A stretch of 64,000 nt of DNA from Anolis sagrei (GCF_037176765.1 NC_090023.1:145334866-145398865); one strand, 5' to 3'. Positions 46,817-61,100 are shown, counted from the stretch's first letter. Numbers and translations are program-made. The notes: generated from the letters alone by a model not told the origin.

Positions 46817-47830
46817 CAGTGGTTCTCAACCTTCCTAATGCCGGATTTCTAATACAGTTCCTCATGTTGTGGTGACCCCAACCATAAAATTCTTTTCATT
46901 GCTAATTCACAACTGTAATTTTGTTACTGTTATGAATTGTAATGTAAATATCTGATATGAAGGATGTATTTTCATTCACAGGACCAAATTTGGCACAAAT
47001 ACTCAATACACCCAAATTTGAATACTGATGGGGTTGCAGGGGGATTGATTTTGTCATTGCAGATTTGGAGTTGCTAGGATGTATAGTTAACCTACAATCA
47101 AAGAGCATTCTGAATTCCACCAACAATGGAACTGAACCAAATTTGGCACATCGAACTCCCATGACCAACAGAAAATACTGAAAGGGTTTGGTGGGCATTG
47201 AGCTTGACTTTTGGAGTTGTAGTTTATCTACATCCAGAGAGTACTGGGTATGCAGACAATGATGGATCCAGATCAAACTTGGCACAAATACTCGATACAC
47301 CACAATTTAAATACTGGTGGGGTTGGGGAGGGGGTTGATTTTGCCATTTGGGAGTTGTAATTGCTGGGATTTATAGTTCACCTAAATCCAGCCCACAGCG
47401 GTGCTCCTCCTCATGATGCTGCTGGGCCACTTTCAGTCTCACGTTGTGCACACGCTTTTTCCCTACCTTGAAGAGACGTGACCCTCTCTCCAGCCTTGCA
47501 CACTCTCCCTCGTCTACGCATGCACACCACACTATCATGTGCTATCATGTGCTAAGCACGCCTGCTCTTCCTTCCCTGCTTGAAGTCTCAGAAACAGCCC
47601 TCCCCTTGGCGGAGAGGCTGTCTGAGAGTCTGGCCAAACACAATGGAGGAGGACTTTTGGTGGGAGGATTCATTGTCTGCTTCCAAAAATGAAGAGAACA
47701 GACAGAGATCTTCAGCCTTCTCTGCCAAAGGGGTTCCTAAGGCCATCAGAAATGTGTGTTTTCTGATGGTCTTTGGTGACACCCCCCCCCCCCCCCCGCG
47801 GGGTCTCAACCCCAAGGTTGAGAAATGCTG
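46817..47830 (+). mobile_element. Non-autonomous hAT element, 1014 bp
   Basis: Same family as 8240: CAGTGGTTCTCAACCTTCC to GGTTGAGAAATGCTG. The exact duplication AGATAGAG lies at 46809-46816 and 47831-47838. It keeps about 200 bp in the middle (about 47395-47600) that the shorter copy lacks. Confidence 0.94.
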
Positions 47831-47972
47831 AGATAGAGCATGCAAGAGAGCAGTATATATGTTTACTGTACAGGAGCACATTGGATTTTATTAAAGCTGA
47901 TTAAAAGGCCCCTGTTGATGTGAAAGGTACGTTAGAATCTGGTGACCACACAATTACCGACTTCCATTACAC

Positions 47973-48332
47973 CGGGGGTCCTCAAACTTTTTAAACAGAG
48001 GGCCAGGTCTCAGTCCCTCAAACTGTTGAAGGGCTGGATTATAATTTGCGGGGGGAAATGAATGAATTCCTATGCACACTGTATAGTGTTTTGTAGTGCA
48101 AAAAACACTTAAAATAATACAATAATTAAATTGAAGAACAATTTTAACAAATATAAACTTATTAGTATTTGAATGGGAAGTGTGGACCTGCATTTGGCTG
48201 ATGAGGCAGGATTGTTGTTGGTGTTGTGTGCTTTCAAGTCGTTTCAGACTTAGGTTGACTCTGAGTGAGGGCCGAGTAAATGACCTTGGAGGGCTGTATC
48301 CGGCCTCCGGGGCCTTAGATTGAGGACCCCTG
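47973..48332. mobile_element. hAT element, 360 bp
   Basis: Second copy of the 45595 family, CGGGGGTCCTCAAACTTTTT to GATTGAGGACCCCTG. Flanks CATTACAC and CATTAGTC agree at six of eight bases. Confidence 0.85.
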
Positions 48333-48339
48333 CATTAGT

Positions 48340-49335
48340 CTCCAGGTACATGAAGCAATATAAATGCTTTCACTCATAGACACCCACAGATCTTCCTAAT
48401 AATATTGATGAAGGAGTCTGAGCTAAGACACGTGTCCCTTGTTCCTTCCATGCTTCTTCTGTAAATGTCTGAAGAGGGCTTCACAATTCTTCTGCAAAGC
48501 AAGCTGAGTTTTCTATGATTCCTGGAAGCTAAACAGCAATTATTTGGATAGTCCTTATGTCAAGGCAAACAAACATGTTCCAAACATTTTTGTGCTTTGC
48601 AGAGAAAAACACCACACAAAAGCCATTACCATCACAAGGTTTTAATTGCACCTGATCACTTGAAATACTTTAGAATCTGTGTCATTATTGTTTTAAGATT
48701 TGGGTTCTTTAATATAGTGGGAGGCAACTTGAACACATACACACACAAATCATGTTTGTGCGAGCAATAAAGATTTCCTTCCTCCTTCTTGATAAATATT
48801 TGGCTCATCCAAAAAAAAAGTGCCAGCTTAAGCATATATTTGATCAATCAATCACTTTATTTTTTTTATCTCACCTTTTCTCCAAGCATGTGGGAAAGGT
48901 GTGATGTGATTCATGTGTGCAATGGATGCCACCCAAGAGTATTTGATGACCGTAACCAAAGTGGGTTTAGCAAAGGAGTGTAAAAAAGAAGAGATTGTGT
49001 GTGCTTAATGGAGCTTGAACTGATCACTTTTCACCATTCTTTAATATCCTGAAATGAAAGATGTTTCAGAAGGCAAGAGTAAATACAGACCTGATCTCCT
49101 TTCTCTCTCGTTTAGCAATATTTCCTACACAGGCAAACATTATATCTCTCAACTGCAGGTGGTAATTCATGTGATTTAATGTTTCTCATATAAGAAAATA
49201 TGCTATATGAAGAAACCAGCATATTAGGAAGAACTCGCCTAACCTTCTCTTTAATATGGAAGTTGTCTGTGCATAAGGCCTTTTATTTCTCCTTTATGGG
49301 GAAACATTTAATTGTGTGAGTAATTAAAAAAATTA
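48340..49335. other. Unassigned AT-rich sequence
   Basis: No gene or named repeat recognised. Confidence 0.35.
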
Positions 49336-49339
49336 CACT

Positions 49340-49972
49340 GTCCTATATCCTGGGATCCGATTATCTGCTTTGAACTGTTTGGATTATATGAGTCTGCACT
49401 GCCAGATAATCTGGGATAAACAGAAAATCTGGGATCATACCTTGAGATGTGGGCAGTGTGTATCCAACCTCAGTAAGCACATCCCATAACTGACTTTATT
49501 GACTGTGATGCCAAACATATACCCTCAGGATGGATCTACACTGCCATATAAAATCCAGATTATCTACTGTGTACTGAGACTGGATCTACCCTGCCCTATA
49601 CAACAGTTATCTGATCTCAGATTATCTGCTTTGAGTCTACACTGCCAGAAGAAGAAAATCTGGGATCAGATGCTGGGATATAGGGCAGTGTAGATCTAGC
49701 CTGAATTATATGGCAGTGTGGACTCATATAATCAGTTCAGAGCAGATAATGTGGATTATCTGATTAACTGTATTATATGGCAGTGTAGATCCAGCTTCAG
49801 TATCAACCAAAAAGGTCTCTGGATCCATCTACAGTGCTTTATAATCCAGTTTCCGATCACAGATTATCTGCTTTGAATTGGATTACATGGCAGTGTAGAC
49901 TCATATAATCCATTTCAAAGCAGATAATCTGGAATCAGATACTGGATTATATGGCAGTGTAGATCCAGCTTC
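49340..49972. mobile_element. Cluster of three to four palindromic MITEs
   Basis: Copies at about 49340-49480, 49526-49795 (two overlapping or nested units) and 49820-49972. All share ATAATCCA, CAAAGCAGATAATCTG and CAGTGTAGATCCAGC modules. Confidence 0.85.
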
Positions 49973-50792
49973 AATTTAAAGATCCGTAGGTGGATAGAAG
50001 GTAGCTAAAATGGAAGGATCCTTTATGCCTCTTCACTATAAAATAATGAAACTACTTCTGTAATGGGAAAGACAGACTTGTGAAGTAGCAAGATGTCTGC
50101 TATTTTATTCCTGGGCATCATAAACTAAGAATGAAAATTTTCCTGTAAGATGCGGATCTCTGCAGGTATATTTTTAACCTGGGATAAACCTGGATTAGCA
50201 GGTTTATTCTGGTTTAAAATGCATTCACCAGGTATGCTGTTTGGATGAACCAGACTAATACGCCCTCTACACTGAGTTCTCTGCCAGTGTAGATGGCCCC
50301 TGAAGGATAGGATTTGAGAATAGCACCGCTCTCCTTTTTATGACATAAATACATAATATAAAAACTATCCAAATGACCCAAGTTACTCTGGGCTTTCATT
50401 TGGGTAAGTCCATCATATTCCTGCTCTGTGTAGCTCAGTCATTTTACATGAATGTTTGCAAAAGGTTTTAGGGATCGACAGCAAAATCAACAATGGTGTC
50501 AAAAACACCCACCCTCCTTTGTTTAAGAAGCAGAGCTTATATAAAAATGGAGACATGCTTTGTTAGGGATAGAGGAAAGCTCCAGTCACTAAAAGAAAGA
50601 TCATAAAATACTAACCAAAGCTGTTGCTGCCTGTTGCCAATGTGAAAACTAAAAAGGAAACAGGAAACAAAAGGAGCTACAGAACAGGTATTTATTCAAA
50701 TAGATTTTTCATTTGATGTTTTGCCTCTTTTATCCTAACTTTCCACTTCAGACATCTCAGCGATATTTGAGATTGCCCAATGCTGCTCAATT

Positions 50793-50940
50793 CTAGGTAA
50801 AGGGTTTCCCCTGACATTAAATGCTCATCTGCATTTCTAAGCTGAAGAGCCGGCGTTGTCCGTAGACACCTCCAAGGTCATGTGGCCAGCATGACTGCAT
50901 GGAGCGTTGTTGCCTTCCAACCAGAGTGGTACCTAACTGG
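50793..50940 (-). repeat. tRNA-derived squamate SINE, 3' part, antisense
   Basis: GTAAAGGGTTTCCCCTGACA and GTAGACACCTCCAAGGTCAT; the head is missing. Confidence 0.8.
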
Positions 50941-52050
50941 TACCTAATTTTTCAGAATTTAGAATATACTAGTCATTACTGAAATTCAGCAAACATATGC
51001 ACACCTATTGTTCATATGCAAATTCTTGAATACCAAAGAGGGCTTTGGTACTACTATTATTAGTGCAATGTGATAGGATAAACAAGTGATGTGACATGGT
51101 ATGGTCTGAAGTATAGTAGAAGTATGGTAAAGGTATAGTGTGCAAATATTCAGCAATCAGTACAAGTTTTACTCTATAATGTAAAAAAGTTTGCATGCCC
51201 AGTAAACTTCTGTGCCTTGTTTTGTTTTCAGTTAGTGCACCCATACTTTAGGATTGGCTTTCTATTATATTCAGTAGTGAATACTGAGATATGGCCACTG
51301 CTTTTTATGCCTTATTTATTATCCATCAGTGTGGGTCTGTTCTGGAATATGGTTCATAACTTGGTCTTATGAATAAGCAAATTTACTGGGAGCCAGAGGG
51401 AGGCATGCCCATATTATACCTAGTTTACGATATTCACATATAATTATATTTTAAACCCAGTTCAAAGCTTTGCTTTAGACTTTGAAAGCTGTAAGTGGTC
51501 TGGTAATGCAAAAGAGCATTATGCATAAACACACACGCATAGCAGAGTGCTTTCTGCATATTTGGGAGATACCCTAAGTATGAGGAGTAAATTTACTCAG
51601 GTCTGTTCTAATGCAGTGCACACCTGACAATCTGTTAAGAGAGGATCATTGGTCTGTGACATGCTTTTCATATAGACATTATTTCTGATGAGAAACAACG
51701 TCTCCCTTTGGCCTTGGAGAGCTGCTGGCCAACAGAATAAACAGAACTGTACACACTGTTTCAGAAGATGGCCGAACTATAGGCCTCCTAGAAAACTAAA
51801 CCATTGCAAATGGTTGAGTGAATCAGTGTTTTATATTTGCCTGAAGTGGCAAAAAAAATCGTTTATTAATATTCATGCTAATGCTAATGTGTTCGCTGTT
51901 GTATTATGTAACAACCAGATTAATTGATTAAATTAATTTAAAAGTATCTAATGGTGCAAATTAATTTTAAAGTACTTGTTAAAATGATAGCAGATATTAA
52001 CTCCATTTTAATATTTGAGCACAGTTGCTGACATCAATGCTCTTTGCTTG
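50941..52050. other. Region upstream of the lectin gene
   Basis: About 1.1 kb of AT-rich sequence without a named repeat. It should contain the promoter or the first intron; no convincing TATA box or CpG cluster is seen. Confidence 0.35.
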
Positions 52051-52076
52051 GTTTTAGGTGAAAGTTCTACCAAAAA

Positions 52077-52137
52077 ATGAAGTCACATATAATTATGTTG
52101 CTGTCCCTGGAAGTACTGGCTCTCCCTGTTTTTGAAG
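52077..52137 (+). CDS. C-type lectin exon 1 (start and signal peptide)
   Basis: Encodes the first 20 residues, starting MKSHIIMLLSLEVLALPVF, a short basic N-region and a hydrophobic core typical of a secretory signal. The donor GTGAGA follows directly and the exon ends in phase 1. A possible acceptor (GTTTTAG, ending 52057) lies 19 nt before the ATG, so the first transcribed exon may lie further upstream. Confidence 0.75.
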
Positions 52138-55100
52138 GTGAGAGATGATCTTATGGAAAATGTATCTTGACAGTTCCATCTTTTTAAATTAAGTTCCATC
52201 ATTGCCTATTATAGGATTCTGGTAGATCGGTGTTCTCCCTGGCTTCTTCTAAAGTGACACATACAATCCAGATTATCTGCTTTAAACTGGATTATATGAC
52301 AGTATAGACTCATATAATCCAGTTCAAAGCAGATATTGTGGATTATCCGATTTGATAATTTGGATTATATGGCAGTATAGAAGGGCCCCCTGATAATTTA
52401 GGGGCCCTTCCACACAGCCCTATACCCCAGCATATCATGGCAGTAAATCCCACATTATCTGAGCGTGGACTCAGGGTCCTTCCACACAGCTCTATATCCC
52501 AGAATATCAAGGCAGAAAATCCCACATTATCTGAGTGTGGATCCAGATAACTCAGTTCAAAGCAGATATTGTGGGATTTTCTGCCTTGATATTCTGGAAT
52601 ATAGGACTGTGTGGAAGGGCCCTCAAGTGGCATTGCCACATTCATAACACTCGGAGCCCTTCCACACAGCCCTATATCCCAGAATATCAAGGCAAGGAAT
52701 CCTACAATATCTGTTTTGAACTGGGTTATCTGAGGGTCCTTCTACACAGCCCTATATCCCTGAATATCAAGGCATTAAATCCCACAATATCTGCTTTGAA
52801 CTGGGTTATCGAAATCCACACTCGGATAATGTGGGATTTTCTGCTTTGATATTCTGGGATATAGAGCTTTGTGGAAGGGCCCTTAGCCCACACTGCCATA
52901 TATCCCAGTTCAAAGCAGATAATGTGGAATTTTATTCAGATGTGTGGAAGGGACCTTAGAGAAAGAAAAAGGACATTCCAGGCAGACATGCTGATCTGTA
53001 GTGTGATCGCATTATTAAAAAAAGGCACTGGAAGGAGCCAAATGGCAAATACAGAATAGGCCCGTAGCCAGGATTTCGATTTGAGTTTTTTTCAGGGGGG
53101 GGGGGGGGTCGGGGGGGCTGAGTTTCAGGGGGGGGGCTGAGTCTGAGTGAAAGAGGGTCTACTCTAGCAAACCTTTTGTATCATTACCCCAATACCCCCA
53201 TGCATATGGAATATATTGAGTATGGTGATCAGATCATGATATGAATAAACATAACAGTTTAAATAATGCACCAGTAAGGCCTTTTCACGAACCACCATGA
53301 AGCCTCTCAAGCCCCCCCCCCCCCCCCCGGGCTACATGCCTGTACAGAATGTAAAAGTAACTAGGGCTAAAGCAGAAGCAGTGGTATTAAGAAGTGCACA
53401 GCCTAGCCAAATGCCCCCCCCCCCCCTTTTTCCAGGAAAGTACAGCATTTGATTGAACCAATGACTCTGGACAAGAGTGTGGATTATAGAGATCAAGTTG
53501 ATCTGTATGGATTGCTTTGCAGCTTACAGCCAGTTCATGTGATACCACTGTAGGTGCTTCAGAGCAAATCAAAACTCTATCATCCACATTCTGATCCAGA
53601 TTAATTGCCTGTGAAGAATCAGCCTGACTGGAAAGGGATATGTACAACCAAAATCCTATACATTTTGACTGCTGTATGAAAATTAACCAGAATAATTATG
53701 CTGGGTCCCACAACTGCTCAACCAATTTTTCAATGGGTACAAAGGCCTAGAACACACTTTTTGTGCAGTGGTTGATTAGCTTCCCATCCAAAAAGCCCAG
53801 AGAGAGAGGGGGGGGGGACTATCCACACAGCTGAATAAAATCCCACATTATCTGCTTTGAACTGGATTATATGGCAGTGTGGACTCAGATTACCCACTTC
53901 ACTACAGATATTGTGGGATTTTCTGCCTTCTGGGTTATATGGCTGTGTGGATGGGCTCAGAGAGATGTGTGCTTTCAAAATCATTGGCTTCATCTACCAA
54001 ACCTCTAAGGAAAGCACAACTAGTAGCACAACTATTTTTAGGCTAGCATAGTGCTTCAATGAGATTTGGGGTATAATCTGTTTTCTCCTTTTGGGGTTGT
54101 GAATGACATTGAATTGCTCTGCACAAGCACATTTTTTGTGAGGGCAAAGGGCCAATTCTCATTCATTTCCAGAGATTGGACAGTATTTATTCCATCATGT
54201 GAGTCTGCATATTCTGAACATGCCAAGGTCTGGGACCCAAGAGTTTTTAATTTCTGGAATAGCTGCTAAGGGCCCTTCTACACAGCCACTAAAATTCAGT
54301 TTGAAACCAGCTCGAAGTTGGGATGTCCACAAAGCATACATCCCCAATGTGTGTTGCAATGTGTATCCAGGTGGAAACAACATATGAAACTCACAGGAAA
54401 TTCTGGAATAATCCATAAATTTCGCTGAAGTCTATCAGTCACCATCCCAGATTTCAAATGGTTTCACTCCCTAACTCAGTTTGAATGGCTGCGCAGAAGC
54501 AGTTTAAGAACAAATTGACTTTGGGCCCTTCCATCCAGCCATAGAACCCAGAATATCAAGGTAGAAAATCCCACAATAACGGCACTGAGCTGGTTATCTG
54601 AGCCCACGCTGCCATATATTCCGGTTCGAAACAGAAAATGTGGGATTTTATTCAGCTGTGTGGAAGGGGCAAACAGAAAAGGTAGCTGGGTATAAGAATT
54701 TATATATTTTATTTTGATAAGTTGTTATAATGAGATGGTTCCTGGGCTAGGCAATGTATTAACCGCATGTCAGCAGCTTCTAAGAGAATTTCTGATTCAC
54801 CACAATGTACGGTAATTGGAATTCTCTTCTTTAGATCTATATTATGAATCTAGGGAAGGAGGGACTCACACATCCATGCCTTTGTATAATTAGTATAATT
54901 ATTAGGCAGTACCTCACAGATACCATGATAATTGGGTTGTTATAATTAATAAACAATTGAAGGATGACTATATCATCACTTTTATAATGTGGATCCAAAT
55001 AGAAAGATCTCCATAATTCAAGATGTGATGTTTCGGGTTTAACATTTGGAGACACTCCTGGAAAAACTTATTTTCAAATTAGTGTAGTTTACAATTTTCA

Positions 55101-58100
55101 TTATATTTTTGTGGTTTAAATACAGTGTCGCTTCCTAACCACGGACCTCATCTGTGCTGCCGAAACAGAGTCCATCACATGACAGAAGGCCACGTCCGGT
55201 GGTTGCCCATGGGACTCTGTTGAAGCAGTGCAGAGAAATGGAGAGAAGACTGAATTTCCAGGGGTCAGGTCTTACCCGGCTCCCAACAAGAGAAGACGGG
55301 TAGAAGCAGGGAAAGGTGGACAAGGAATTATGATAGCCACTGACCATTGCCATCACAGAAGATGGAAAGATATGAGACCTCGACCATGGGACCAAAAGAA
55401 GGCAGTTCCCTCTGCTTTTCCCTGCTTCCCTCCACTCCCCCCCCCCCCATGTGATGAAATTCCATGTTTACTCAGCACATGCATTTTCTTGGTTTTCCCC
55501 TATTATATTTATTTATTTATTTACCACACTTTTATCCCGCCATTTTCAGCCCGAAGGTGATTCAGGGCGGCGTACAGTCTGTCAACAAGATAGATGCCGG
55601 ACACAATTAGATGCTGAACCCTATTTTTAGGGTTCTTCCCTATTTTTCCATAACTGCACAGTCACATAGTTCCAGTATTCTCATGAGGCATTCCATTGCT
55701 TGCGATAGCAAGACTGCAACAGAAAGATATCATTACACATGGAAGAATTGTGAAAGAACAGTGATATTATATTCGTTGACGGTTTTTTTTTCCATCAATG
55801 AAAAGAAATACTTCAATCACAATTAAAGTATATTCCAACTTTGGGAGAGTCATAAGCCTCATCAAAAGGAGATTTTGTCCTGTCATGATTGCACTTCATG
55901 AGCGCCATGTAATAATGTCCGGTGATTTAATGACAGGATGTTTAGTTGGTACCTAACATACAATGTTTAATGACATCAATAGGGATTGTCTATGGGCATC
56001 AGGCTTTGGACTGGTAACCCCAGGGCCTGGAATGGTCCTCAACTGGCAATCCTAGGGGTCAAGATTGGAGTCTTATGTGATAGCAACAAGAGTATATGCA
56101 TTAATCACCTGAGGACTCTCTTGTTGTTCTTAGGAATACAACCACTCTGGTGATCAACTTTTAATTACATTCCCCTTCTATTCAGAATGCTTGTATTTTC
56201 TACAAAGGATATATGAATATTTGATTTGGGGTTTATTCCACTGGAACTTCATTATTCTGTTCATTTGTTTTTAGGCAATGAGCTTCCAGAAACCAAGGAT
56301 CGTGACCGCCGGTTCTTGTTGGGAAACATTTTTGGTGGGAATAATCCCCCTACTGCTCCTGTGAATATCAAGCCCCCAGTTTTACCTGGCTCCTCCCTGA
56401 TAGGCCCAGAATACTTTTGCCAAGGTGGTTGCCGTGATGGCTGGATAAGTTACATGGGCCAGTGCTACGTCTTTGTTCCAAATCAGATGACATGGGAGCA
56501 AGCCGAGGTATTGATCAGAAACATTTTCTTTCTTGAGCCTCTCTCATCATTCCTTTATTCCTTACCTAGATTTTCTTTCTGTGTAAAATTGCCCAAAAAA
56601 ATCACAATTTATTTATTGATTTGCCATACTTGTACCCTGCCTTTCTCTACCTCGACAGGCAGACTCAAGGCAGCTTACAATGGCACAACGTCGTGCCTCA
56701 ACACAATCACCTAAACATTTTAAAAAATGCAACATATTAAATAAAGTTAAAACAGATTTTTAAAAGTTAAAAACTTAGAAAACACGCCATCCAAGTTCAT
56801 GGTCTGAGTCCATTCCAAGGTCAATTGCACAAGGTTTCGATTCAAGGTTTCCTGCATTGCCTTAGTTTCCAAAGGCCTGCTCACAGACCCAGGTTTGACT
56901 CTTTTCTTAAAGGCTAATAGGGAGGGAGCTGTTCTAATGTCACTAGGGGGGGGGGGAGTTCGACAACCAAGGAGCCACCACTGAGAAGACCCTGTCTCTC
57001 ATCCCCTCCAGCTGCGCTTGTGGGGCTAGCGAGACCGAGAGCAGGGCCTCCCCAGAAAATCTTGATCTAAATAAAGTGGCCAAACAATTTCTTGCCATTT
57101 TATTCCTTTCCACTGCAGAGAGAAATGAGACTGCCAGATTTCTGACAGTCATAAACAGAACAGAATTGCAACAAATCAGTTATCCCATTTGTACTATACA
57201 ATTATAGTGATATATGCTGTTTTAACTGTATCCTATAGGTTGCTCCTATGAAATCCTGAGGCTTGTCATTTGTTGAAGTACTAGAACTCTAAATGCAAAT
57301 CCCAAAAATGCAGATCCTAGGATTCTATGGGATGTTGCCATGGCAGTTAAAATGGAATATAGTGCTATATACACCCTGAAAGGGCCCCAGCTTTGTAATA
57401 CATTTACCTCTGAGTTTAGATATACTTCCTTCAAGTTTCTTAAAAATGCTAGTATAAGAGTGCTGCACTGAGACCTTTTTCACACTACGCCATTATGTTA
57501 TGCTGTTCTGTTTGAAGTCTACTCAAATTTGTCTTGTGAAGATAGCTGATTGCTGCCACTATTTCATTCTTTCAGTCTAGCTTTATAGCATTACAGTGCC
57601 ATTTGCAATTTTTTCATCTGCATTACTGGCATCATTACTGTTTCCTGTACCTTGGTCCTCCCTTCTTGATTGGTTCATCTAATTTATTTAAAAACCAGCC
57701 ATAATAGCAAGGTAATACTATGATGACATCATGACAATACAACCATGCCCTCCAAAGCTCTCTGTGAGCGCTGAGATCTCTTCCTGGAAGATTTGTTTTC
57801 GTAGAGAAACAAGACAAGAAAATAAAGTGGCCACACCATTTTTTGGCATTGTATTCCGTTTTCCTGCAGAGAGAAATGAGACTGCCACATTTCTGACAGT
57901 ACTAGTTTTGCCTTTCTTATAATGTTGTTTCTCAATGAAACCGATTATAATGGAGTGATTGTATTACATTATAATGGTATAACATGTGGGGGAAACCAGC
58001 CAAGAAGGTTAAGATGGATTTAAACATCTAGGAAAAGTAATCTTTCCTGCGTGAGCACTAGAAATGGTCTGGGGTATCTCTGCCAGGGATTGACGTACTT

Positions 58101-61100
58101 GGGAATCTTTGAGGGAGGGATAACCTGGCAGCACGCACCTCGTACACACTAATGAATCATTTGTGAAAGAAATAAAGCACAAAATGTGGCTACTGAATTG
58201 CTGTGGGAAAAGTGGTTATTAATGGACAATTTCAAGAGTTAAAAACTACATTTTAACTATGCTGTAGTGCAACAATGCCAGGAGAGCAATGGCATCATGC
58301 GATAAGGTTGAGACAATACCCCTCATGGTAATGCCCTAGGTCTGTCAAATTGTCCTTGCAAGATAGAGTTTGTATTCCTGTGATTCACAGCTCCAAGGTT
58401 CTGTCATTTGGCAATTCTGTATTCAATAAAATGACAGGCTTTAGAAAATAAGAGGCCCACTCTAATTCTGCTATACAGTGCCTGAGCTACAATGGCAATG
58501 TTTTCTGAAACAGTGTTTCATCAGTGGTGCAGTGGGTTAAATCCCTGTGCCGGCAGGACTGAAGACCGACAGGTCGCAGGTTCGAATCCAGGGAGAGGTG
58601 GATGAGCTCCCTCTATCAGCTCCAGCTCCTCATGTGGGGACATGAGAGAAGCCTCCCACAAGGATGATAAAAACATCAAAACATCAAAAATCATCTGGGC
58701 ATCCCGTGGGCAATGTCCTTGCAGACTGCCAATTCTCTCACACCAGAAGCAACTTGTAGTTTCTCAGGTCACCCCTGGCATGACAAAAAAAAAAATCAGC
58801 TGCATTGACTACACATTTGGAAAAATGTATTTCCTTGTATCACTTTTTTTCCCTCACAGCTGAACACAAATCTAGACAAATTCCTCTGCCAAAATTTTCA
58901 GAGCAGCTAATGAAATCTATTTTATTTCATTTGGTCCTAAAACATGAGATGACCCAAAGAATCACAGAAAGCTTTTTCTGGAGAAAAAAAAAATCCTTGC
59001 AAAGTATTACAGATTTTAAACAATCATAAATATTTGGAGGAGGGGCAAAGAAATGTAAATTACATAAAATTCATGAGAAATAATGAAACCTATTTTTTTA
59101 ACATGCCAGAAGCAACTTGAGAAACTGCAAGTCACTTCTGGTGTGAGAGAATTGGCCGTCTGCAGAGATGTTACCCAGGGGACGCCAGGATGTGTTATCT
59201 TCCTGTGGGAGGCTTTTCTTATGTCCCCGCATGGGAAGCTGGGGCTGACAGATGGGAGCTCACCGCATCTTGGGGATTTGACCTTCAGGTCAGCAGTTCA
59301 TCCGGCACAAAGGTTTAACCCATTGCACCACCGCAGCTCCTAAATTTCAATGATGTGTACATCACCTTCTGCATTATTAGCACAGCCATACACAGACAGA
59401 CAGACACCCTGAATCATTCCATTTCTTTACTATCTTCTTTGCATATCTTGTCATCTCCACTTTCTTTTTCTTTCCAGTGGACCTGCCAAAATCAAGCCAA
59501 AGGGGGACACCTGACCAGTATCTCAAGTGCAGAGCATAATGCTTTCCTTGTAAACCTGGCTACTTATTATGGACAAAGAACAGCCCAGTTCTGGACAGGA
59601 GGAAGCCAACGAAGAGTGAGTCCATTACTACAGACAGACTGGTTCTTGTGAGCTCCGTTTTTAATGGGGGGAGTGGGGTGTTTCACTACCTGTTAAGAAA
59701 TGATGAGGCCATTAAACAAATATATACTAACAATAATTAACTCCATGAACTCAATGGATTTACCTTTGAATAGAAGTCTGTGTGTTTTGCTTATATACTT
59801 TCCAGAGATCAACAAAGGCAAAACTTTAACCCACAAGTATCCCTATTGCAAACTCAGGCTGGATCTACACTGCCCTATAATCCAGATTATCAAAGCAGAT
59901 AATCCACATTATCTGCTTTGAACTGGGTTATATTAGGCCCCTTCTACACTGCCATATAAAATCCAGATTATCTGCTTTGAACTAGATTATATGGCAGTGA
60001 AGACTCATATAATCCAGTTCAAAGCAGATAATTTGGGATCGGATCCTGGGATATTGGGCAGTGTAGAAGGGGCCTGAATCTACACTGCCATGTAATCTTG
60101 TTCAAAGCAGATAATCTGGATTTTTTATGGCAGTGTAGATAGGGGCACAGGGATTTCAGCCCAAGCAGAGCACCACTGTCTGTTTCATGGGCAACAGACG
60201 GTTCCAGACAGCGGAAAAGTCCGTGCCAACCCGGGTTTAAAAAACCCAGGTCGGGTTCACTATAGTCCACATACCAGCCCCCAAAGTCCATGTTTTTCAT
60301 GGATATTGCCTACAGGGAGACAGTTCCCACCCAGACCCTTTGAAAAAAAAACTTACAGAGCCAGCATTTCCCTGCTGCTAGCCATCTCCTGGCGCTTTGG
60401 TGAGGGGGTTGTTCCCTAACGGTTTTCTAGGCTGATTTAGCCCGGAAAAATGTGAGACTGCTGCCTCGACTGCTCCTTCAGAAGTAAATAACTTTCAAGA
60501 AGGTATAGAACAGACTCACTAACAAATTATCTCAGCACAAAGCAGAGTTTTCCTGCTTTGTGCTGAAAATATTCACAATGTTGTGGGTGTCATTTTAAAC
60601 CACCACCACCACCCCATGAATATCCAGAAGGGCGCATGTTTTGTGCCCTGTCTGGATGCACCCAACGCCTTTTCCCTTAAAAAGATCTTTTGTTATGTAA
60701 ACTGGGCCAGTATGCCTTCGGCTTTATGGAGGTGGTGTCAATATTATACATTTTCTTGCGCAGGGAGTGGATGTGTCCACTCCTCCATCATGCATAATGC
60801 ATTCCTGGCTGGGTGAATGTACAAACCAACCCTTTTGCTTTGTTCTCTCATGTTAGTGATTCATTTTTTCAGCCACAAAAGTGGCATGCTCAGGGAAAAA
60901 ACATGGATGCTGTCATTAATATTTGAAGGAGAAGCTGTCTGGCACACTTAGTAATAGAATAAAGCTTTAGCCTACATCTAATTAAAAGGCTCGCTTTAGA
61001 GCCTAGGAATGAAGTATGCCTGCAGAACAGTGCTGAGTAACATATTCCAGAGACCCTCAATCTGTTTGCAGACAATTTCATTTTTCTAATAAATTATGCG

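Noticed and set aside
56226-56714. 162-codon plus frame over lectin exon 2
   Set aside because: Only 56275-56507 is exon; the run-on reads through a donor into an L2 fragment.
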